Shown piece after piece: positions 57,413-64,000 of a DNA stretch of 64,000 nt. The stretch's first letter is position 1; every line of letters starts with the position of its first letter. The stretch is from an uncultured Eubacteriales bacterium (GTDB lineage Bacteria > Bacillota > Clostridia > Oscillospirales > Acutalibacteraceae), in the NCBI GenBank assembly GCA_951801675.1, contig CATONX010000001.1, positions 1-64,000 on the forward strand, in the 5' to 3' direction. The position numbers were made by a program, and so were the translations under genes. A model generated the notes under the pieces. It had not been told where the DNA came from. It made no database searches and worked only from the letters and a program-made list of their open reading frames with translations.

Positions 57413-58188
57413 CAATCGTTCCACACCTTCCACGGGGCGTGCCCGGACGCCCACATTTCTTCCAGCCGCATCTTATCCCGCTGGGTATCCATGCAGTGCC
57501 AGAAGCCGTCGTGCTTGTAGGCCATGAGCTGGCCCATGTTTGCCACCGTTTCCAGCGGCTCTTTTTCGAAAACCGTAGCGTCTCCCGCGATATATTGGAA
57601 AATTTCCGGGTTTAACACCATAAAGCCGCCGTTAATCAGGCTGCCGTCGTCCTTGGACTTTTCCCGGAAGGCGTGAATGGTATTGTCCCCGCCTACCTCC
57701 AGCACGCCGAACCGCTGGCCCGCGTTGATGGCGGTCATGGTGGCGATTTTGCCGTGGCTCTTGTGAAACTCCACCAGTTTGTTGATGTCCACATTGGACA
57801 CCCCGTCGCCATAGGTGAGCATAAAGGGCTCGTCGCCCACGTACTCCTGGATGCGCTTGACCCGCCCGCCGGTCATGGTGTTGAGCCCCGTGTCCACCAG
57901 CGTCACCTTCCAGGGCTCGGAGAAGTTGTTGTGCACCGTCATCTTGTTGTTGGCCAGATCAAAGGTAATGTCCGACGTGTGCAGAAAATAGTCGGAAAAG
58001 TACTCTTTGATCACATAGGCCTTGTAGCCTAAGCAGATGACAAAGTCGTGAAACCCGTAATGGGAATACTGCTTCATGATGTGCCACAAAATCGGCTGCT
58101 CGCCGATTTCGATCATGGGCTTGGGCTTTAAATGGCTTTCTTCTGAAATGCGCGTGCCGAACCCACCGGCCAAAATGACAACTTTCAT
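57412..58188 (-). CDS. rfbF: RfbF: glucose-1-phosphate cytidylyltransferase
   Basis: A 258-aa protein. VVILAGGFGTRISEESHLKPKPMIEIG is the nucleotidyltransferase signature; MLTYGDGVSNVDI carries the metal-binding Asp. WHCMDTQRDKMRLEEMW near the end is specific for the cytidylyltransferase group. It makes CDP-glucose from CTP and glucose 1-phosphate and opens the operon. Confidence 0.96.
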   Translation of the reverse strand: MKVVILAGGFGTRISEESHLKPKPMIEIGEQPILWHIMKQYSHYGFHDFVICLGYKAYVIKEYFSDYFLHTSDITFDLANNKMTVHNNFSEPWKVTLVDTGLNTMTGGRVKRIQEYVGDEPFMLTYGDGVSNVDINKLVEFHKSHGKIATMTAINAGQRFGVLEVGGDNTIHAFREKSKDDGSLINGGFMVLNPEIFQYIAGDATVFEKEPLETVANMGQLMAYKHDGFWHCMDTQRDKMRLEEMWASGHAPWKVWND

Positions 58189-58282
58189 CGGTTACATCCT
58201 CTCAATCCATCGTCCGGCGGGCCTGCCGCCCGGCCAGGTTTTCTTTGCCGTCGTTTTAAAGATAGGCGCAACAATACTCTAC

Positions 58283-58311
58283 ATTATACCATACCGTGCA
58301 ACTGGTGTTAA
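58283..58311 (-). promoter_or_regulatory. Promoter of the CDP-sugar/Gtr operon
   Basis: On the minus strand TTAACA (58311-58306), a 17-bp spacer ending in TGG, and a perfect TATAAT (58288-58283), also an extended -10. The leader to ATG 58188 is about 90 nt. The whole operon to the terminator at 46563 spans 11.7 kb. The rest of 58189-58472 shows nothing further. Confidence 0.85.
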
Positions 58312-58472
58312 GCGGCAAAGCGGAAACCATCTTCTACTTTGCGGCTGAAACATGGTGCCTTACCCATCAGAACCCCACAAATTTTGGGAAAACGGCACGA
58401 GGTTTTGCAGACGGGTTTTGCTTTTCTTAGAAAGAAGCACAAAAAGAACGGGGCGGTGAAAAATCAGAATAT

Positions 58473-59138
58473 TTACAAAATATTTTCAAATGGAACCACC
58501 GTCAGCCGGAAATCCGGGGGATCCTGGGCGGTGGCCGCCGTGAGCACCACACCGGGCCGGGGCAGAAGGCTTTGCAGGTGCAGATGGGACTGACGGTACC
58601 GGGCGGCGGCTGGGCGCAGGTGCTCATGCGCCACCGAGACGGAGGCAAGGCCGCCCGCAAGCCCGTCTCCCGCCCACTTGAGCACGCTTTCCTTTGCGGT
58701 CCACAAGGCGGTAAAGAACAAGTCCCGTTCCCGCCCTGCGAGGCTTTGCAGGTAGGTGTATTCGTCCGCAGCAAAGGTCCGTCTGGCTACTGGCAGCCGG
58801 GCCGGCCCCACTTCCTCCAAATCCACCCCAACCGGGCTTTTGTCCATAGCACAGGCCGCCCAGCTCCCGGAGTGAGACAGGGAAAAGTGAATCCCCGGAT
58901 GGCCGGGCAGATAGGGCTTGCCGTGGGCGCCGGCGGCAAAGGCGGCTTGCTCCGCCGCGATGCCCGCGCCCTTTAACGCATGGCGCAGCAAAAGCCCGGC
59001 CCCGGCGCTGCGGGCCCGGTCATCGGGCTTTTGAAGGCGGCCGAGGGATTCCCTTCGGCCCGGAGACAGGAAGGGAAGCGTAGAAGCGAGGGCCTCCTGC
59101 CGCAGAAGCGGGGAAACCTCCATCAGATAGACGTCCAT
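58473..59138 (-). CDS. Sfp-type 4'-phosphopantetheinyl transferase
   Basis: A 221-aa protein from ATG 59138, with AAGGAAGG ten bases upstream; an in-frame TTG at 59144 is too close to it. The three signature blocks are present: FSLSHSGSWAACA (P1b/P2), VGVDLEEV with the metal Asp and Glu (about 110), and FTALWTAKESVLKWAG (P3 W/KE). It transfers phosphopantetheine from CoA to acyl- or peptidyl-carrier proteins. No carrier-protein synthase is in the window. Confidence 0.92.
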   Translation of the reverse strand: MDVYLMEVSPLLRQEALASTLPFLSPGRRESLGRLQKPDDRARSAGAGLLLRHALKGAGIAAEQAAFAAGAHGKPYLPGHPGIHFSLSHSGSWAACAMDKSPVGVDLEEVGPARLPVARRTFAADEYTYLQSLAGRERDLFFTALWTAKESVLKWAGDGLAGGLASVSVAHEHLRPAAARYRQSHLHLQSLLPRPGVVLTAATAQDPPDFRLTVVPFENIL

Positions 59139-59406
59139 GAGCAAAGCGCCTTCCTTTCCTTTTTCTTTGTATTATAGCGGTCAAGGCCCATTCCCGTCAA
59201 CAAAAGGGGACCTTTTTCCCTGCAAAAAACATGGGCAAATTCGCTTTTTTCACGCAGAAAATCGGGAATTTCACCCCAAACCCCTCCAAATCCGTAGCAG
59301 AAGGGCGTTTTGCCGTTGAAAAATGTCCCCATGGGCTGGTAATTCGCCCGTTGCTGTGATAAAATATACTAATTTGGCAGAGAAACCTTTTACTATCGGA
59401 GGAACT

Positions 59407-61002
59407 ATGATTACCGTATCCAATGTCAGCTTAAATTTCAGCGGAACCAGCCTGTTTAAGGACGTGAATTTAAAGTTCACCCCGGAAAACTGCTATGGCA
59501 TCATCGGCGCCAACGGCGCGGGAAAGTCCACCTTCCTGAAAATCCTGTGCGGCGAATTGGAGCCGTCCACTGGCGAGGTGATCATCCCGCCCACCGTGCG
59601 CATGTCCGTCTTAAAGCAGGACCATTTCGCTTACGACGACTATTCCGTGCTTGACACGGTGATTCTCGGAACCCCCAAGCTTTATCAGATCATGAAGGAA
59701 AAGGACGCCCTCTATGAAAAGCCGGACTTCAGCGACGAGGACGGCATCCGCGCGTCCGAGCTGGAAACCGAGTTTGCCGAATTAAACGGCTGGGAGGCCG
59801 AGTCGGACGCGTCCAAGCTCATCCAGGGGCTGGGGCTGCCGGAATCGCTTTTGTACGCCCAGATGGAGGGTTTGACGGGAAAGGAAAAGGTCAAGGTGCT
59901 TTTGGCCCAGTGCCTCTTCGGAAACCCAGACATCATCCTCATGGACGAGCCCACCAACGGCCTGGACATCGACGCCATCGACTGGCTGGAAAACTTCCTC
60001 ATCGACTATCCCGGCACGGTGATCGTGGTCTCCCATGACCGGCATTTTCTCAACAACGTCTGCACCCACACGGTGGACATCGACTATACGAAGATCAAGA
60101 TGTACGTGGGCAACTACGATTTCTGGTACCAGTCCAGCCAGCTCATCCAGCGCATGATCAAGCAGCAGAACAAGAAGAACGAGGAAAAGGCCAAGGAGCT
60201 GCAAAGCTTCATTGAGCGGTTCTCGGCCAACAAGTCCAAATCCAAGCAGGCCACCGCCCGCAAGAAGCTTTTAGATAAGCTGACCATCGAGGAGATGCCC
60301 GCTTCCTCCCGCCGCTATCCCTTTATTGGCTTTGCCATGGACCGGGAGGCCGGCAAGGACATCCTGGCGGTGGACGGCCTTTCCAAAACCATCGACGGGG
60401 TGAAGGTGCTCGATTCCATCACCTTCCGGCTGAACAAGGGGGATAAGGTGGCCTTTGTGGCGGAGAACGAGATCGCCATGACCACTCTGTTTAAAATCCT
60501 CATGGAGGAGATGGAGCCGGACGAGGGTAGCTTTAAGTGGGGCGTGAGCACCACCCAGTCCTACTTCCCGCAGGACAATTCCAGGTTCTTCGACGGGTGC
60601 GACCTGTCCATTGTGGACTGGATGCGCCAGTACGCCAAGGACCAGACGGAAACCTATCTGCGGGGCTTCCTGGGCCGGATGCTTTTCTCCGGGGACGATA
60701 TCTTTAAGCCCGTGAAGGTCCTCTCCGGCGGGGAAAAGGTGCGGTGCATGTTTTCTAGGATGATGCTCTTCGGCTCTAATGTGCTGGTTCTCGACCAGCC
60801 CACCAACCACCTGGACCTGGAATCCATCACCGCGGTCAACAACGGCCTTTGCGACTTCAAGGGCAACATCCTTTTCGCGTCTCACGACCATGAGTTCATG
60901 CAGACGGTGGCAAACCGCATCATTGAGCTCGACGGGGAGAAAATCGACCGGGCGTGCACGTACGATGAATACTTAGAGTATAAAAAGGAACGAAATCAAT
61001 AA
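59407..61002 (+). CDS. ABC-F family ATPase (YbiT/YkpA-like) with degenerate second Walker A
   Basis: A 531-aa protein; GGAGG is four bases before ATG 59407. The first nucleotide domain has GANGAGKSTFL and DEPTNGLDID, but its signature is LTGKEKVKVLLAQ instead of LSGGQ. A charged linker (about 250-310) separates the domains. The second domain keeps LSGGEKVRCMFSRMMLFG and DQPTNHLDLES, but its Walker A reads VAENEIAMTTLFK, without the usual GK. No membrane domain is present. ABC-F proteins act on the ribosome in translation or antibiotic protection. Confidence 0.9.
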   Translation: MITVSNVSLNFSGTSLFKDVNLKFTPENCYGIIGANGAGKSTFLKILCGELEPSTGEVIIPPTVRMSVLKQDHFAYDDYSVLDTVILGTPKLYQIMKEKDALYEKPDFSDEDGIRASELETEFAELNGWEAESDASKLIQGLGLPESLLYAQMEGLTGKEKVKVLLAQCLFGNPDIILMDEPTNGLDIDAIDWLENFLIDYPGTVIVVSHDRHFLNNVCTHTVDIDYTKIKMYVGNYDFWYQSSQLIQRMIKQQNKKNEEKAKELQSFIERFSANKSKSKQATARKKLLDKLTIEEMPASSRRYPFIGFAMDREAGKDILAVDGLSKTIDGVKVLDSITFRLNKGDKVAFVAENEIAMTTLFKILMEEMEPDEGSFKWGVSTTQSYFPQDNSRFFDGCDLSIVDWMRQYAKDQTETYLRGFLGRMLFSGDDIFKPVKVLSGGEKVRCMFSRMMLFGSNVLVLDQPTNHLDLESITAVNNGLCDFKGNILFASHDHEFMQTVANRIIELDGEKIDRACTYDEYLEYKKERNQ

Positions 61003-61280
61003 TCTGGATTGAAATTTTGCTGGGAAAGCTCCCGAAACAGGGCGGCTGCCAGGGAAAAGCCCCGCTGAAAGTGGCGAAACTCGGAGCAGTCGATGAGGGC
61101 GATATAGGCGGTGGCAACCTCGTCGTAGAGGTCCTTTTCCGCTTCGTTGAGATGGACGAGCAGAGCATCTTCCTTCTCCATAAGCTGGCTGGAAAGCGCG
61201 CCGTAGCGGGAATCCCGCTTAAAATACCGGGTTTGCCCCATCACATTTCCATAAAACAGATCTTCCAGAATCGACGACAT
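60996..61280 (-). CDS. DUF6809-like small helical protein
   Basis: A 94-aa protein with AAGGAGG seven bases before ATG 61280. It begins MSSILEDLFYGNV and is helical to the end, with a long heptad-like stretch (LMEKEDALLVHLNEAEKDLYDEV). This pattern matches small clostridial DUF6809-type proteins of unknown function. Its 3' end overlaps the ABC-F gene by seven bases (convergent). It is divergent from the four-gene XRE array. Confidence 0.75.
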   Translation of the reverse strand: MSSILEDLFYGNVMGQTRYFKRDSRYGALSSQLMEKEDALLVHLNEAEKDLYDEVATAYIALIDCSEFRHFQRGFSLAAALFRELSQQNFNPDY

Positions 61281-61298
61281 AAAAAAGCCTCCTTAATT

Positions 61299-61339
61299 AA
61301 TCAGATTTGATTAATATCATTTTATAACCAAATCCGATT
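61299..61339. promoter_or_regulatory. Inverted repeat flanking the promoter of the DUF6809-like gene
   Basis: AATCAGATTTG (61299-61309) and CAAATCCGATT (61329-61339) match as inverted arms at 10 of 11 positions, with 19 bp between. They bracket the -10 box, a likely operator for one or more of the adjacent XRE proteins. Confidence 0.6.
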
Positions 61340-61347
61340 AAAGTCAA
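61319..61347 (-). promoter_or_regulatory. Promoter of the DUF6809-like gene
   Basis: On the minus strand TTGACT (61347-61342), a 17-bp spacer and TAAAAT (61324-61319). Each box matches 5 of 6. On the plus strand an extended -10 TGA-TAAAAT (61366-61374) may drive the XRE array. Confidence 0.8.
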
Positions 61348-61401
61348 GAGGCTGTAACTAGCTTATGATAAAATATAGGTAGCGTGTTAGGAGGCGAGAA
61401 G

Positions 61402-61653
61402 ATGTTACATTTGAGTCGGTTGCGTGAATTAAGAGAAGGACATAAGTTGACGCAGAAACAGGTTGGCGAATATCTGAAAACAACCCATCAATATTATTAT
61501 AAATATGAAAAAGGAATCTACCCTTTGCCGATTGAGCGCCTCTATCAATTGGCTGATTTCTATCAGGTTTCTACCGATTATCTTCTCGGCCGCACCGACG
61601 ACCCGACGCCACCCAAAGATGCAAGGCCGTACACCCCAGAGGAGAAAGAATAA
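61402..61653 (+). CDS. Tandem XRE regulator 1 of 4 (type A tail)
   Basis: An 83-aa protein; AGGAGG lies seven bases before ATG 61402. HTH: LRELREGHKLTQKQVGEYLKTTHQYYYKYEKG, then LPIERLYQLADFYQVSTDYLLGR. The tail TDDPTPPKDARPYTPEEKE is nearly the same, also in DNA, as in gene 3. The stop overlaps the next ATG (TAATG). Confidence 0.9.
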   Translation: MLHLSRLRELREGHKLTQKQVGEYLKTTHQYYYKYEKGIYPLPIERLYQLADFYQVSTDYLLGRTDDPTPPKDARPYTPEEKE

Positions 61654-61910
61654 TGGGACTTTTTATGAGGCGATTGTGCGAGCTTAGGAAAGAGCAAGGG
61701 TTTACCTTAAAGCAATTGGCACAGCTTCTGAATACTTCGATCCAATATTACCAGAAATATGAGAAGGGCTTACATCCATTGCCTGTTGAGCGCCTCTATC
61801 AGTTGGCTGATTTCTACCAGGTGTCGGCGGATTACATCTTGGGCCGGACTGATGACCCGACGCCGCCCAAAGATGCGAAGCCCTACGCGCCGGAGGAGAA
61901 GGCGAAATGA
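61653..61910 (+). CDS. Tandem XRE regulator 2 of 4 (type B tail)
   Basis: An 85-aa protein beginning at the TAATG overlap. HTH: LCELRKEQGFTLKQLAQLLNTSIQYYQKYEKG. The tail ADYILGRTDDPTPPKDAKPYAPEEK matches gene 4 almost base for base. It is coupled to gene 3 by ATGA. The DNA-recognition half differs from gene 1 while the C-terminal half is closely related. Confidence 0.9.
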   Translation: MGLFMRRLCELRKEQGFTLKQLAQLLNTSIQYYQKYEKGLHPLPVERLYQLADFYQVSADYILGRTDDPTPPKDAKPYAPEEKAK

Positions 61911-62161
61911 TGCTGCCAAAGAATCGCATGCGCGAGCTAAGAAAAGAGCGGAAATTGACCCAAAAAATAATAGCACAAATTCTTAAAACCAACGAACGGC
62001 AATATAGCCGCTGGGAAACGGGATTTACGGAAATTCCAGCTCACCACGTAGTATCCTTAGCTGATTTCTATCAGGTCTCTACCGATTATCTTCTCGGCCG
62101 CACCGACGACCCGACGCCACCCAAAGATGCAAGGCCGTACACCCCGGAGGAGAAAGAATAA
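61907..62161 (+). CDS. Tandem XRE regulator 3 of 4 (type A tail)
   Basis: An 84-aa protein with ATGATG at the overlap with gene 2. HTH: MRELRKERKLTQKIIAQILKTNERQYSRWETG, the most divergent recognition helix of the four (RQYSRWE instead of YYQKYE). From ADFYQVSTDYLLGR to the end it equals gene 1 except for silent changes. Confidence 0.9.
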   Translation: MMLPKNRMRELRKERKLTQKIIAQILKTNERQYSRWETGFTEIPAHHVVSLADFYQVSTDYLLGRTDDPTPPKDARPYTPEEKE

Positions 62162-62418
62162 TGGAGCTTTCTATGTATCGATTGCGGGAGCTTCGGAAAG
62201 GGCATGGCTTAACATTAAAGCAAATCGCAGAAATTTTGGGGACCTCAATTCAGCATTATCAGAAGTATGAAAAGGAAAAGACCATTCTGCCGATTAAACG
62301 CCTCTATCAGTTAGCCGACTACTACCAAGTGTCGGCGGATTACATCTTGGGCCGGACTGATGACCCGACGCCGCCCAAAGATGCGAAGCCCTACGCGCCG
62401 GAGGAGAAGGCGGAATGA
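62161..62418 (+). CDS. Tandem XRE regulator 4 of 4 (type B tail)
   Basis: An 85-aa protein starting at TAATG. HTH: LRELRKGHGLTLKQIAEILGTSIQHYQKYEKE. The tail VSADYILGRTDDPTPPKDAK is nearly identical to gene 2. It is last in the array; the hairpin-rich repeat island follows immediately. Confidence 0.9.
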   Translation: MELSMYRLRELRKGHGLTLKQIAEILGTSIQHYQKYEKEKTILPIKRLYQLADYYQVSADYILGRTDDPTPPKDAKPYAPEEKAE

Positions 62419-62480
62419 TTTTTTCTAAGATGCCTTTTCGTCGGCCCCTTCCGTTTGGTTTCAACCTGACTTCGTGTTCA

Positions 62481-62576
62481 TTTCTTTCGCGCCGCCGAAA
62501 GAAACGAACCAAAGAAAGGGCGGCTTAAGGGAGAAAAACGACGTAAAAATCGGGGGCAAGGTTTTTCTCCCTTAAG
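62481..62576. repeat. Composite intergenic repeat, copy 1 (hairpin A then hairpin B)
   Basis: Hairpin A is TTTCTTTCG / CGAAAGAAA (62481-62504, loop 6). After a 19-bp linker (CGAACCAAAGAAAGGGCGG) comes hairpin B, CTTAAGGGAGAAAAAC / GTTTTTCTCCCTTAAG (62524-62576, perfect 16-bp arms). Copy 2 lies inverted at 62710-62805 with the same spacing. Confidence 0.8.
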
Positions 62577-62709
62577 AATCCCTCTAGGCATTCAGCCGGG
62601 AATGTGAAATGAATTCACCACCTTCTCTACTCGCCATCTGGGATTGGTGATTCTATTTCACCAAATCTTATTCTCTTTCCCCTTGCCCTTCTCCGATCAG
62701 AGGGGGATT

Positions 62710-62805
62710 TTCAAGGGGGAAAAATAAGTGTCCCCGTTCCTAGCGTCTTTTTCCCCCTTGAACTGCCTTTTCTTTGGTTCGTTTCTTTTGGCAGCGCAAA
62801 AGAAA
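62710..62805. repeat. Composite intergenic repeat, copy 2 (inverted)
   Basis: Hairpin B is TTCAAGGGGGAAAAA / TTTTTCCCCCTTGAA (62710-62762, perfect 15-bp arms). After a 19-bp linker, whose reverse complement differs from that of copy 1 at two positions, comes hairpin A TTTCTTTTG / CAAAAGAAA (62782-62805). No gene is evident in 62419-63049. Confidence 0.8.
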
Positions 62806-62886
62806 TGAACAGCAAAAGAGCATTGGAAAGGTAGATTTCAAGGAGAAAAAGCGGATCTATTCTTACCGTTTCCCCTTCCCGCCGCC

Positions 62887-62912
62887 CTTTCTTTTGGCGG
62901 AGCAAAAGAAAG
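62887..62912. repeat. Hairpin A, third copy
   Basis: CTTTCTTTTG / CAAAAGAAAG with a 6-base loop, the same build as the other two. The flank to its right (GAGCAGCTAAAAG...) resembles that right of copy 2 (GAACAGCAAAAG...), so the family extends to this place. Confidence 0.7.
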
Positions 62913-63049
62913 GAGCAGCTAAAAGTCATTCGAAAACTTGATTTCAGAAGTAAAAGAAACGGCTTTTGGCCTGACAACAACACCTTTCGAGCACAAATCA
63001 GGAATAGCGCCCGCCCGCCTGCAAATCCTAGCAGCGGGAGGGCGTTTTC

Positions 63050-63253
63050 ATGATGTACCACGATTTGCAGGAGCTAATTCAGAACAGCCGGAGCAGCCGG
63101 GAATATTTCCCGTCTCTGCCGGTGAAAACCCAGTGCAGGCTGCATGACTATCACGACCATGTGCATTCGGCACAGGAGCTGCACCGGGCGGCCCGGGCAA
63201 TAGAGGACGTTGACCGGCTGGACCGTTTGGGCGGCTGGGACCAGGGGCGCTGA
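63050..63253 (+). CDS. Small protein of unknown function
   Basis: A 67-aa protein; GGGAGGG stands seven bases before ATG 63050 (a second ATG follows at once). The sequence MMYHDLQELIQNSRSSREYF, LPVKTQ and HSAQELHRAA suggests a small helical, His-rich soluble protein. I recall similar short conserved proteins in Ruminococcaceae but no function. Its own terminator overlaps its stop. Confidence 0.7.
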   Translation: MMYHDLQELIQNSRSSREYFPSLPVKTQCRLHDYHDHVHSAQELHRAARAIEDVDRLDRLGGWDQGR

Positions 63254-63269
63254 ACAGCGTCCCTTTTTT
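63244..63269 (+). terminator. Terminator of the 63050 gene
   Basis: GGGGCGCT (63244-63251) pairs with AGCGTCCC (63256-63263), with one G-T pair, followed by six T residues. Confidence 0.85.
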
Positions 63270-63282
63270 CTTTGCAGACGCG

Positions 63283-63325
63283 AAAACCCCCGGCGGAGTT
63301 AATCTCCGCCGGGGGTTGTTGTTTT
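63283..63325. terminator. Terminator of the hydrogenase gene (bidirectional)
   Basis: CCCCCGGCGGAG (63287-63298) pairs with CTCCGCCGGGGG (63304-63315). It is followed by TTTTCG on the minus strand and TTGTTGTTTT on the plus strand. Confidence 0.9.
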
Positions 63326-63340
63326 GCCGGAAAGGGACGC

Positions 63341-64000
63341 TTATTTGTAGCCTTTCTGCTCCTGATAGGAGGTGTGCAGCACTTCGTGAGCCACATGGCT
63401 TCCGGGCTTTCCGAGGAAGTCCTCATACACCTTCTGAATGGCGGGATTGTCGTGGGACTTGCGCAGGGCAAGACCCGCGTCCTCGTCGTAGAGGGCCTTG
63501 GCGCGCAGGGCACGCAGGTCCACATTGTTGCGCACCACCGCCGGCTGGATGGGCTGGCCGCCGCCGTTGACGCAGCCGCCCGGGCAGCACATGACTTCGA
63601 TAAACTGATAGTCCGCCTCGCCGCGCTTGATCTTTTCCAAAAGCTCGGCCGCGTTTTTCAGGCCCGATGCCGCCGCAACCTTGATGTTCAGGTCGCCCAC
63701 CTGGTAGGCGGCTTCCTTGATGCCCGCCGTACCGCGCACTTCCTTGAACTCCACCGGAGCGCCGGGATCGCCGGTGATCCACTCCGCCGCCGTACGCAGG
63801 GCCGCTTCCATCACGCCGCCGGTGGCGCCGAAGATGACGCCAGCGCCCGTGGCTTCGCCCAGGGGGCTGTCAAACGCTTCGTCGGGGAGATTTGCAAAGT
63901 TGATCTTCGCCTTTTTGATCATCCGGGCGAGCTCCCGAGTGGTCAGAGCGATATCCACATCCGGTACGCCCGCCGCCGACTGGTCGGCACGGCCCACCTC
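63341..64000 (-). CDS. [FeFe]-hydrogenase catalytic subunit, C-terminal part (cut by window end)
   Basis: The last 219 codons are visible; the start lies beyond 64000. The frame is open to the edge, so the GTG at 63997 is not a true start. Two H-cluster motifs are seen: FGATGGVMEAALRT (L2) and EVMCCPGGCVNGGGQP (L3), whose Cys bind the H-cluster. LTTRELARMIK and the C-terminal small-subunit-like tail (HEVLHTSYQEQKGYK) fit NADH- or ferredoxin-linked HydA/HndD types. It makes or uses H2 in fermentation. Confidence 0.95.
   Translation of the reverse strand, partial: EVGRADQSAAGVPDVDIALTTRELARMIKKAKINFANLPDEAFDSPLGEATGAGVIFGATGGVMEAALRTAAEWITGDPGAPVEFKEVRGTAGIKEAAYQVGDLNIKVAAASGLKNAAELLEKIKRGEADYQFIEVMCCPGGCVNGGGQPIQPAVVRNNVDLRALRAKALYDEDAGLALRKSHDNPAIQKVYEDFLGKPGSHVAHEVLHTSYQEQKGYK

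Noticed and set aside
62481-62912. CRISPR array
   Set aside because: The repeats are palindromic, in opposite directions, unevenly spaced and without unique spacers or cas genes.

Overview
The window looks like a chromosome segment from a GC-rich, spore-forming, anaerobic Gram-positive bacterium of the class Clostridia, probably Oscillospirales/Ruminococcaceae-like. This rests on strong AGGAGG ribosome sites, an [FeFe]-hydrogenase, a 2-hydroxyacyl-CoA dehydratase/activase module, DUF6809-type small proteins and a split spoIIID sporulation gene. The placement is inferred from gene types; no phylogeny could be run.

Layout. 0-0.7 kb: tRNA-Asn and a YjbR-like protein. 0.8-8.6 kb (minus): two very large paralogous secreted proteins, each with two SGNH/GDSL esterase domains, probably pectin/hemicellulose deacetylases. 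9-10.5 kb: SLOG protein and membrane metallophosphoesterase. 10.7-12.3 kb (minus): DUF134 / Mrp-NBP35 / NifX-like operon whose promoter sits in a perfect 17-bp inverted repeat. 12.4-13.5 kb: small XRE regulators, two of them a recent duplication, divergent from a small helical protein. 13.6-18.4 kb (minus): MarR regulator, double BadF-type activase and dehydratase-like protein.

Central discovery. The sporulation regulator gene spoIIID is cut in two. Its C-terminal half lies at 18594-18739 and its N-terminal half at 46316-46465, both on the minus strand and in the correct order. Both halves end on the same 6-bp core (TATGTA on the plus strand, 18734-18739 and 46351-46356). A large serine recombinase gene ends exactly on the left core. 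Joining the cores restores an 84-codon spoIIID in frame through the conserved KSTVHKD motif, and the excised circle (27,617 bp) would carry a 50-bp quasi-palindromic attP. This is a skin-like intervening element. Its cargo is unusual: a capsule/exopolysaccharide cluster of about 17 genes (PglE-like aminotransferase, glycosyltransferases, Wzy, Wzx, pyruvyl transferase, CapE-CapF-CapG for UDP-L-FucNAc), a NeuD-like acyltransferase with a second flippase, a rhomboid-like protein, cysK and proS.

Right of the element (46.6-58.2 kb, minus) one operon makes a CDP-linked 3,6-dideoxy sugar (RfbF, RfbG, RfbH), probably branched by a YerE-like thiamine diphosphate enzyme and a C-methyltransferase, and mounts it with a GtrA/GtrB/membrane glycosyltransferase set. 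Then follow an Sfp-type phosphopantetheinyl transferase, an ABC-F ATPase, a second XRE-array locus (four tandem small regulators divergent from a DUF6809-like gene), an island of intergenic hairpin repeats, a small conserved-looking ORF and the 3' end of an [FeFe]-hydrogenase gene cut by the window edge.
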